This document shows, piece by piece, positions 24,134 to 31,042 of a DNA stretch of 64,000 nt. Below the pieces are notes generated by a model that searched no databases, was not told the origin of the DNA, and saw only the letters and a list, made by a program, of their open reading frames with translations. Where the stretch lies: NCBI GenBank assembly GCA_014860745.1, contig JACZJC010000056.1, positions 1 to 64,000 of the forward strand. Direction: 5' to 3'. Source of the stretch: Anaerolineales bacterium. GTDB taxonomy: Bacteria; Chloroflexota; Anaerolineae; Anaerolineales; Villigracilaceae. The translations under genes and the position numbers were made by a program. Numbering within the stretch: position 1 is the first letter of the stretch; each line of letters begins with the position of its first letter.

Positions 24134-26698
24134 ATGTCTGAATCTAATTTTTACCTTGGCCGTCATGTCGATGCAAAGACTGCAAAACTAACCGCAAAGC
24201 CGATTGAATACGACCCTGCCGACCTGACCACCCATGCGGTCGTCACCGGTATGACAGGCTCAGGCAAAACGGGTTTATGTATTGCTTTGCTGGAAGAGGC
24301 TGCGCTTCAAGGCGTACCTGCCATCATTATCGACCCCAAAGGCGATCTCACCAATTTACTGCTGCATTTTCCCAACCTCGCACCGCAGGATTTTCAACCA
24401 TGGATCGACCCTGAAATGGCACGCCGCGCAGGTAAATCCCTCGAACAAGCTGCGGATGAAGCCTCCTCCGCCTGGCGCACTGGACTCAAGGAATGGGGCA
24501 TAGGCGCAGACCGTTTGCAAGCCTTACAGAACGCCGCTCAATTTGCCATCTTCACCCCGGGCTCGGATGCGGGCATACCCGTCAGTGTGTTGTCGTCACT
24601 TGCCGCTCCAGACTTGGATTGGGAAACCAATCGCGAGGTCCTACGTGAACGAATTTCCAGCACAGTTACAGCCTTGCTCGGATTGGTCGGAATGAATGAC
24701 ATCGACCCGATTCGTTCGCGTGAACACATCCTGCTCTCGAATATCTTCGAAACTCATTGGAGCGAAGGCAGGGATATTGAGTTGACTGAATTAATTCTGC
24801 AAACGCAAACGCCTCCTTTCGATAAGCTTGGCGCATTCCCGGTCGACACCTTCTTCCCTCAAAAAGACCGCATGGAACTGGCAATGATTCTCAACAACAT
24901 CCTTGCCGCGCCCGCCTTTGAAACCTGGCGTGAAGGCCAATCGCTCGATATTCAATCCCTGCTCTTCACCGAAGACGGCCGCCCGCGTCATAGCATTTTC
25001 TACCTTGCCCATCTTTCCGATGGCGAGCGCATGTTCTTCGTCACCTTGCTTCTTTCCGCCGTCGAAACGTGGATGCGCACTCAAAGCGGCTCCACATCCC
25101 TGCGGGCTTTGCTTTACATGGATGAAATTTACGGCTACCTTCCACCCACAGCGGTTCCCCCGTCAAAAGGCCCGTTACTGCGAATGCTAAAGCAGGCGCG
25201 CGCCTTCGGCCTTGGCCTATTGCTTGCCACCCAAAACCCGGTCGACATCGATTACAAAGCCCTCTCCAATACCGGAACATGGTTCATAGGCAAACTGCAA
25301 ACGGAGCGCGACAAGAATCGCCTGCTCGATGGTCTTGAAAGCGCGGCAGGCGGCATTCCCCGTGCCGCAATGGACAAGCTCATTTCATCGCTTGGCAAGC
25401 GGGTCTTCGTCATGCATAATGTTCACGAAAAAATGCCTGTTTTAATGCAAACCCGCTGGGTGATGAACTTCCTTGCCGGGCCGCTCACACGCAATCAGAT
25501 TCCCGCTCTCAATCAACTCGCCAACGCTGACACATCGGTTCAGACTCCGCCCGCACCTGTTTCCGTTTCAAGGAAAGAATCCAAGCCGCAGCCTTCAATG
25601 GATAACCTGCAACCTATTGCAGTTGCCAGTAATCAGTCATCAGTGACCAGTGTGCCAATTGCCAATCGTAAATCTGAAATCGTAAATCCAAAATCCGAAG
25701 GCAGTATGACCAAACCCCCCATCCCTGCAGGTGTTCGAGAATATTATCTCCCGCAAAACTTCAGCCTGCCTGAAGCCTTTCAATCCGCAGGACGTTCCAT
25801 GCCTCCGCAAGCCATGGTCCAGGGAGTGATGTATCGTCCAGCCTTGCTTGCCGCTGCCCAGGTGCGCATCATGGACCGTAAATATGGTGTGGATACGGAA
25901 ACCATACGCGCCGCCCTCGTGGATACTTTGGATCGCCGCGGTATCGTCCGCTGGGAGGAAGCTCCCTATGCTGGTCCCTCGCTCGATAAAGTGGAGACCA
26001 TGCCTGCCCCATCCGCACGCTACAGCGGCATTGATTCGCCCCTCAATGACTCGAAATTGATGACCGCCCTGCAAAAAGATTTTACAGATTGGGTCTTCCG
26101 TAACACGGAAGTCACCGCTCGCGCAAATCTCGCGTTGAAAATTTTTGCAGGACCTGATATCACGCAGGCCGAATTCATGAAAGAATGCGCCAGCGCCGCG
26201 AGCGACGCGCGTGATGCCGAGATCGCAAAGAAAACCGCCGCAGTCGATAAAAAAATCAAAAGTGTCCAGGACAAGCTCTTCCGCGAAGAGCGCGAACTAC
26301 AGCAGGACCAGGCAGACCTGCAAAATCGCAATATCGAAACCGGTCTCAGCGGTGCAGAGGCTGTTGCCGGTTTATTAGGTTTAGGCCGCAAGAAGAGCCT
26401 CTCTACTTCGGTCTCGAAATTTCGCATGGCGCAAAATGCAAAGGAAGATGTGCGTGAATCGGAGGAAAGCATCGCACAATACAAAAAAGACCTTGCCGAC
26501 CTCGAACGTCAGCGCGAAGATATCACTACCGAAGTCAATGACCGCTGGGGCAGTGTGGTTAATGAGATCAGCGAGGTGCGGATCAAACCCAAAAAGACCG
26601 ATATTTATGTCAACATCTTTGGCGTGGCTTGGAAGCCGTATTATGTCATCCAGGCTGGGGATGAGACGATGGAACTGCCTGCCTTTGGTGCGGAATAG
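24134..26698 (+). CDS. HerA-like (FtsK/VirB4-type) ATPase
   Basis: 854 residues. N-terminal ATPase: Walker A MTGSGKTGL near 41-48, IIDPKGDL following, and Walker B LLYMDEIYGYLPP near 333-345, with a LLLATQNPVDIDYKAL sensor segment. The type is that of the HerA-like/DUF853 helicases or pumps. A linker about 465-535 is unlike the rest: residues about 498-521 are encoded by ten heptameric repeats. A C-terminal region of about 300 residues contains a long Lys/Glu-rich coiled coil. GGAGAG lies before the ATG. The substrate is unknown: DNA translocation and protein secretion are both possible. It is followed by a hairpin repeat. Confidence 0.85.
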   Translation: MSESNFYLGRHVDAKTAKLTAKPIEYDPADLTTHAVVTGMTGSGKTGLCIALLEEAALQGVPAIIIDPKGDLTNLLLHFPNLAPQDFQPWIDPEMARRAGKSLEQAADEASSAWRTGLKEWGIGADRLQALQNAAQFAIFTPGSDAGIPVSVLSSLAAPDLDWETNREVLRERISSTVTALLGLVGMNDIDPIRSREHILLSNIFETHWSEGRDIELTELILQTQTPPFDKLGAFPVDTFFPQKDRMELAMILNNILAAPAFETWREGQSLDIQSLLFTEDGRPRHSIFYLAHLSDGERMFFVTLLLSAVETWMRTQSGSTSLRALLYMDEIYGYLPPTAVPPSKGPLLRMLKQARAFGLGLLLATQNPVDIDYKALSNTGTWFIGKLQTERDKNRLLDGLESAAGGIPRAAMDKLISSLGKRVFVMHNVHEKMPVLMQTRWVMNFLAGPLTRNQIPALNQLANADTSVQTPPAPVSVSRKESKPQPSMDNLQPIAVASNQSSVTSVPIANRKSEIVNPKSEGSMTKPPIPAGVREYYLPQNFSLPEAFQSAGRSMPPQAMVQGVMYRPALLAAAQVRIMDRKYGVDTETIRAALVDTLDRRGIVRWEEAPYAGPSLDKVETMPAPSARYSGIDSPLNDSKLMTALQKDFTDWVFRNTEVTARANLALKIFAGPDITQAEFMKECASAASDARDAEIAKKTAAVDKKIKSVQDKLFREERELQQDQADLQNRNIETGLSGAEAVAGLLGLGRKKSLSTSVSKFRMAQNAKEDVRESEESIAQYKKDLADLERQREDITTEVNDRWGSVVNEISEVRIKPKKTDIYVNIFGVAWKPYYVIQAGDETMELPAFGAE
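25627..25696 (+). repeat. ten-unit heptamer array inside the HerA-like gene
   Basis: Read in sevens: CAGTAAT, CAGTCAT, CAGTGAC, CAGTGTG, CCAATTG, CCAATCG, TAAATCT, GAAATCG, TAAATCC, AAAATCC. Each unit differs slightly from the one before, changing gradually from CAGT- to -AATC types. The 70 bases are read in frame as a Ser/Asn/Lys-rich linker. Confidence 0.85.
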
Positions 26699-26705
26699 TA
26701 TGTCG

Positions 26706-26734
26706 TTGCGAGGCGGACAAACACCGCCTCGCAA
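26706..26734 (+). terminator. TTGCGAGGCGG hairpin after the HerA-like gene
   Basis: TTGCGAGGCGG and CCGCCTCGCAA form an 11-bp stem with a seven-base loop, eight bases after the stop. It is a short relative of the GTCATTGCGAGG element at 17089-17201. Confidence 0.7.
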
Positions 26735-26800
26735 TAACGAATCATGTAATATAGTGACGGCCTCGTGTCGTCACTATGTTTTAAAGGACAAAATCATTTC

Positions 26801-27388
26801 ATGAGCATATTCATACTTTTGCTTGCCCTGGCAATCTGGGGAGTTGTCCATTCGTTCCTCGCTTCGCCTCTTGCCAAGGATTTATTCCGTTTGAAAGCTG
26901 GCGGCGCGGATTTTTACCGCCTCGCCTACAATGTCTTTGCGGGGATCAGCTTTCTGCCAATCTTGTATTTGATGGCATCCCTGCCAGATCGACCTATTTA
27001 TCAAGTCTCTGCGCCGTGGAGCTATCTCATGCTGGGCGGGCAGGCGTTTTCGGCCTTGATGTTATTTGTCGCTTTTCTGCAAACGGATTCGCTTTCATTC
27101 GTGGGGCTGCGCCAATTGATTGATGAAGAGAAAACAGGCGCGCTCGTCACACGCGGGTTGTATCGCGTGGTGAGGCATCCTTTGTATACGTTTGGGCTGC
27201 TTTTTATCTGGCTATCCCCGTCTGTTTCTCAAAATTCGCTGACTGTTTACATCGGCGCGACACTTTATACGTTGATCGGGGCTTATTTCGAAGAAAGAAA
27301 GTTGCTGCGCGATTTTGGCGAGGCGTATGTGGAATACAAGCGTAAAACCCCGATGATCGTCCCTGGGTTTGTGTTTGGAAGGAAATAG
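26801..27388 (+). CDS. isoprenylcysteine methyltransferase-like/NnrU-like membrane protein
   Basis: 195 residues with five or six hydrophobic segments. The C-terminal segment GLYRVVRHPLYTFGLLFIWLSP and the closing EERKLLRDFGEAYVEYKRKTPMIVP are the hallmark of the ICMT/PEMT-like membrane methyltransferase fold, where they bind S-adenosylmethionine. In bacteria these proteins methylate lipids or are of unknown substrate (NnrU, DUF1295-type). An AAAGGA lies 12 bases before the ATG. Confidence 0.75.
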   Translation: MSIFILLLALAIWGVVHSFLASPLAKDLFRLKAGGADFYRLAYNVFAGISFLPILYLMASLPDRPIYQVSAPWSYLMLGGQAFSALMLFVAFLQTDSLSFVGLRQLIDEEKTGALVTRGLYRVVRHPLYTFGLLFIWLSPSVSQNSLTVYIGATLYTLIGAYFEERKLLRDFGEAYVEYKRKTPMIVPGFVFGRK

Positions 27389-27394
27389 CAGCAG

Positions 27395-27416
27395 GCTGGG
27401 AGTTATCACTCCCGGC
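27395..27416. terminator. convergent terminator hairpin
   Basis: GCTGGGAGT and ACTCCCGGC (one G-T pair) with loop TATC, followed by TTTATAAT. It sits between the converging methyltransferase-like and SCO1-like genes. Confidence 0.65.
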
Positions 27417-27436
27417 TTTATAATGGGGGAGAAAAT

Positions 27437-28498
27437 TTATGGGGATGGCGCGGCAGGCGTCGGCGTGGGAGAGGCGGAGAGTGTTGGCGTCGCTTGCGGT
27501 GTAAGAGTCATAAATCCGTGCTGGTAGTTCAACTGGTTGATGTCCCATTTGCTTTTCATGTAGGTGACTATGAACTTGACCTCCCAATTTGCAAGCGCAG
27601 ATTTGAAGGCAGGCATGTGAATTGGCTTGTCGAGATTGCGACCCTCTTTGATGATGTTGATAAGGTCTTGTTCGGAATATTGCCAGGCACTGCCACTCTT
27701 ATCGAGCGGGGGAGGGAGATGTGATCCATCCGCCAATTCAGTTTGCCATTGCGGATTCCCTGCCAGATCCGCGCCATGGCATTGAGCGCAGTGGTGTTGA
27801 TATAACCATTCGCCGCCATCCACATGAGATGGGATGAGGGTGACAGCGCACACAACGGGAGTATAGGTTGGGCCAGCCAGTATTTGCGCGCTGATTGGCA
27901 TTTCGTTTTCGATCAGGTAGCGCAGGTCTTCGCTCATTTGAGTGGATGTGGTTCCATGCGGGAAGTTGAGAATATAATAACCGTTTCGGTCGATAAGAAT
28001 GGTGAAGGATGTATGATCGACGGAGTAATTGCCGCCCGCATCGGGTTGGTTGATTTTGTATTTTGCTCCGAAAGCGGATGTCATCAGATCAAGCTCTTCC
28101 CGGGTGCCTGTCGCGCCGATGAAATTATCTTGAAATAGTCTGACATATTTTCCAAGCGCTTCGGGCGTGTCGCGGGCTGGATCCACAGAAATGAAAATGA
28201 CCTGCACTTGGGCAGATTCTTCTGGGGTCAATCCGTTAAGTGCCATTTTGATATTCGCCAATGAGGTCGGGCAGACATCGGGGCAGGAGGTGTAGCCGAA
28301 ATAAAGCAGGACGAGCCTGCCGCGAAAATCATCCAATTGGACAGGGCCTGAATCTGCGCGCATAACGATGGGGGGAATCTTCATTGGTTCTTGCAGGACG
28401 AGGCCGTTGAATTTATGTCCGCCAAACGACCGAAAGCCAAAAACCATCAATACGATGGAAATAAAAACACTTCCGAGCAGGATGGATAGCCGTTTCAT
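27437..28498 (-). CDS. SCO1/SenC-cytochrome c fusion protein
   Basis: 353 residues. An N-terminal hydrophobic anchor (about 5-22) is followed by a thioredoxin-like SCO1/SenC domain with the copper-binding pair Cys72-PDV-Cys76 in GYTSCPDVCPTS and a later His in VDHTSF. A class I cytochrome c domain follows: WLYQHHCAQCHGADLAGNP carries the haem motif CAQCH near 237-241, and HMPAFKSALANWE contains the likely axial Met. The C-terminus is a Pro/Thr tail. SCO proteins load copper into the CuA site of cytochrome c oxidase; the fused haem domain could deliver electrons to keep the Cys or copper reduced. GGAGAA lies before the ATG. Confidence 0.88.
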   Translation of the reverse strand: MKRLSILLGSVFISIVLMVFGFRSFGGHKFNGLVLQEPMKIPPIVMRADSGPVQLDDFRGRLVLLYFGYTSCPDVCPTSLANIKMALNGLTPEESAQVQVIFISVDPARDTPEALGKYVRLFQDNFIGATGTREELDLMTSAFGAKYKINQPDAGGNYSVDHTSFTILIDRNGYYILNFPHGTTSTQMSEDLRYLIENEMPISAQILAGPTYTPVVCAVTLIPSHVDGGEWLYQHHCAQCHGADLAGNPQWQTELADGSHLPPPLDKSGSAWQYSEQDLINIIKEGRNLDKPIHMPAFKSALANWEVKFIVTYMKSKWDINQLNYQHGFMTLTPQATPTLSASPTPTPAAPSP

Positions 28499-28573
28499 GA
28501 ATTCTCCAAAACGTTGAGCAATGAGATGTTTATATCAAAGAGACGGGCTTTGGTCTTTGCGCGGGAGCAAACA

Positions 28574-28602
28574 GCAGACTCCGCTGGCGGGGCGGAGTCT
28601 GC
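28574..28602 (-). terminator. hairpin after the MFS gene
   Basis: GCAGACTCCGC and GCGGAGTCTGC make an 11-bp stem with a seven-base loop, 18 bases after the MFS stop codon on the minus strand and before the SCO1-like gene. Confidence 0.65.
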
Positions 28603-28619
28603 CGGGGCGTGGTGGATAC

Positions 28620-29882
28620 TTATGAAGCGGGAACAGGCTGCTCGTCGGAGGATGAGGCGGGCATGAAGCGTCCCTGCCTGCCGAGGCGCAGGTGTAAGGC
28701 GTAAAAAGCGGAGGCGGCCACAGCGCAGAGAATCCCACCGATGTACCAAAGCAGGTTGGGGTTGAGGTTGTCGAGGATCAGGCCTGCGAGCATGGGCGCG
28801 AAGGTGGAGGGCAGCAGCCAGGTGAGGCCAAAGATGGCCATGTAACGTCCACGCATTTCGACGGGGGCAAAGTTGGCGGCGAGGGTTTGGCTGGTGGGCA
28901 TGATGAGCATCTCGCCGATGGTGATGACCACGATTGCGGACATGAACATCCAATAGACGGAAACGAAGCCGAACATGGTGAAGCCGAGCATGTAAAAAAG
29001 AGTGCCGGCCGCCATGACAACAAAGGGTGGGCGGTTTTTGATATTACTTGACACTTTGAATTGAAAAAGAATGACCGTGATGGCGCTGGTGGTCATCAGG
29101 AAGCCGTAGCCCTGAGGGTCGATGCTGTGATTGTCCCGCAGAAAGACCGAGAGCGAATTGTACATCTGCTGGTAGACCGCGCCCATGAGAATGGCGGCGA
29201 CGATGAAGGCCATGAAGGCGAAGTCTTTGAGGACGATGCCGTAGCCAGCAAGGGTTTTCAAAATGGATTCGTGTGGTTTGTTTTCTTCATGAGAGTGCTG
29301 GGGCTTGGTTTCGGGCATGAAGTTGTAAAAAATTATCGCAACGATGCAGCTGACGATGGCGTCGATGATGAAGAGGAGCATGAAGGAGCGGTTGGCGAGA
29401 AAGCCGCCGATGGTGGGACCGATGATCCATGCCAGGTTGCGGACGACGCGCATCAGGCCGAAGCCTTCCTGCCGTTGTTTTTCGTTGAGGATGTCTGCCA
29501 TCATGGCCTGATGTGCGGGACCGGAGACATCTGAGAGCAGGCCGATGAAGGCTGCCAGGGGGAAGAGCACTGCCAGTGAATTGACCAATCCTAATGTCAG
29601 TGTGCTGAGGGCGCTGAACACCAGCCCGAAGAGAATCAATTTGCGGCGGCCAAAGCGGTCGGTGAGCGCGCCGCCGATCATGTTGCCGACGATGCCGAAG
29701 ATGGAGAACATGGCCAGCACCATGCCGGCCTGGGTCATGCCGACGTTGAATTTGCCGGTGATATAGAGGGAAAAGAAGGGGAAGAGTAACGTCCCGCCGA
29801 TGCTGTCGATAAAGAAGGTCAGGACGATGATCCAGAAACGGGGAGGGAACTCGTGATAAAGTTTGTTGAGTCGGGTGAACAT
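28620..29882 (-). CDS. MFS family transporter (multidrug-exporter type)
   Basis: 420 residues with 12 predicted membrane segments. The loop after helix 2 has the MFS motif GGALTDRFGRRKLILFG, and the helix 4-5 area reads LLSDVSGPAHQAMMADILNEKQR, as in drug:H+ antiporters. Probable proton-driven exporter in the cytoplasmic membrane; substrate unknown. AAAGG lies before the ATG; single gene with a hairpin after it. Confidence 0.88.
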   Translation of the reverse strand: MFTRLNKLYHEFPPRFWIIVLTFFIDSIGGTLLFPFFSLYITGKFNVGMTQAGMVLAMFSIFGIVGNMIGGALTDRFGRRKLILFGLVFSALSTLTLGLVNSLAVLFPLAAFIGLLSDVSGPAHQAMMADILNEKQRQEGFGLMRVVRNLAWIIGPTIGGFLANRSFMLLFIIDAIVSCIVAIIFYNFMPETKPQHSHEENKPHESILKTLAGYGIVLKDFAFMAFIVAAILMGAVYQQMYNSLSVFLRDNHSIDPQGYGFLMTTSAITVILFQFKVSSNIKNRPPFVVMAAGTLFYMLGFTMFGFVSVYWMFMSAIVVITIGEMLIMPTSQTLAANFAPVEMRGRYMAIFGLTWLLPSTFAPMLAGLILDNLNPNLLWYIGGILCAVAASAFYALHLRLGRQGRFMPASSSDEQPVPAS

Positions 29883-29962
29883 GGGAGCCTTTCTGCACGG
29901 CTCTGATTATAGAACGGATGTTTTATTTGTCAAGAAGCAATGGATGGTTTTCAATGAGATCG

Positions 29963-30313
29963 TCAACCAGCCTCCATCCCGAGGATGGACGCCAGGCCTT
30001 GAACGAAGATGCTGCTTCCAAACAGCAGGACCGTGTTCTTCACGTTTCCACTGACAATGGACCAGTGAATCCCAAACGCGAAAGCGGATACTCCAAGGAT
30101 GACGAGAAATAATCCGCTGAGCAGGAGTCGGCTTTGGCTGATGGGTTGGATGTTGTCCTTGAAGGTCAGGATACCGAAATAGACGGCAAGTATCCCTGCG
30201 CCTGTTTTGAAGGCGACCCAGCCCAGGGCCTCGCCTGCGGACACGCAGGAGAGGATCAGCAGGATGCCGAAGAGCGAATTGAGAAAAGATATGAGAATGG
30301 AAATGACTTTCAT
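29963..30313 (-). CDS. small four-helix membrane protein
   Basis: 116 residues that are almost entirely four hydrophobic helices (about 5-25, 33-48, 62-80, 90-110). GGAGG lies eight bases before ATG 30313, which fixes the start; reading further upstream in this frame only gives the reverse of the RRM gene. I do not recognise a family. Confidence 0.65.
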   Translation of the reverse strand: MKVISILISFLNSLFGILLILSCVSAGEALGWVAFKTGAGILAVYFGILTFKDNIQPISQSRLLLSGLFLVILGVSAFAFGIHWSIVSGNVKNTVLLFGSSIFVQGLASILGMEAG

Positions 30314-30422
30314 GACCGTGCCTCCTTGTTCTTGCTGAAAGGATACAGGGAAGGCGCTGGCAAATTCTCTTGAGAGTCTGTCAAAGACTATAAGACTTTC
30401 GCTGTCCGATTTTGCGGATAAA

Positions 30423-30456
30423 AAAATCCCCCGTTCTCCAATGAACGGGGGATTTT
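30423..30456 (-). terminator. rho-independent terminator of the RRM gene
   Basis: Minus-strand stem AAAATCCCCCGTTC/GAACGGGGGATTTT (14 bp, six-base loop) ends in a run of T. It lies 27 bases after the RRM stop. Confidence 0.9.
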
Positions 30457-30482
30457 GTGCTGCTAAGTATTTTGTGCTGTGC

Positions 30483-30734
30483 TTAGACTTTCGGCTTGGC
30501 CACATTGACCTTGAGCGCGTTATCGGCCAGGGAATAAGCATTGAACATGCTGATGGCTTTTTCCGCCTCGGCCTGGTCGGGCATGGAGACAAAAGCAAAG
30601 CCCTTCGAGAGGCCGGAGCCCTTGTCCATGACGAGTTCCACCGAAGTGACTTTCCCAGCGGTTGCGAACAGGGTGTTGATTTCATCCTGGGTGGTGGACT
30701 TGTTCAGGTTTCCTACATAGATGCGAGTATCCAT
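30483..30734 (-). CDS. RRM domain RNA-binding protein
   Basis: 83 residues comprising one RNA recognition motif. RNP2 is IYVGNL at residues 5-10 and RNP1 is KGFAFVSM near 44-51. Small single-RRM proteins of this type occur in cyanobacteria and Chloroflexota and bind single-stranded RNA, often in cold response. The start is ATG 30734 (MDTRIYVGNL). Monocistronic with a strong terminator. Confidence 0.93.
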   Translation of the reverse strand: MDTRIYVGNLNKSTTQDEINTLFATAGKVTSVELVMDKGSGLSKGFAFVSMPDQAEAEKAISMFNAYSLADNALKVNVAKPKV

Positions 30735-30880
30735 TTTATTACTGCTTTCTTCCAGCTCGGCTGGAAACAAAATGACCGCGTCCCTAATAAGAGGGTCAGC
30801 GGTCAAGGTACAACAGAGAGATCCAATTTATTACCCATTCAGTGTAACACACAATCTGCCCGCAGGCGGGGCAAATCCAA

Positions 30881-30952
30881 CCATCCTCGAATTCACACGA
30901 ATAAACGAATGCCCGTGCCCTATTCGAGAATTCGTGACCTATTCGAGGATGG
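30881..30952. repeat. inverted repeat element upstream of the STAND gene
   Basis: Perfect outer arms CCATCCTCGAAT (30881-30892) and ATTCGAGGATGG (30941-30952), with weaker inner pairing between TCAC..GAAT and AATTCGTGA. The remaining 230 bases between the RRM and STAND genes hold no gene, only this element, a small hairpin at about 30857-30873, and a heptamer array. Confidence 0.65.
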
Positions 30953-31013
30953 TCATTATTGATTTTGCACACAGGGATTTTTGTGCTAAAGTAGGGACAT
31001 CGTGCAGGGTTGA

Positions 31014-31034
31014 AGGTCAAAAGTCAAAAGTCGG
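31014..31034. repeat. three-unit heptamer array before the STAND gene
   Basis: AGGTCAA, AAGTCAA, AAGTCGG directly precede the start codon region of the STAND ATPase gene. Confidence 0.6.
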
Positions 31035-31042
31035 TGGCAAGC

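Noticed and set aside
30314-30685. N-terminal extension of the small membrane protein reading upstream from 30313
   Set aside because: The extension runs antisense through the RRM gene and its terminator, while ATG 30313 has a strong ribosome site.
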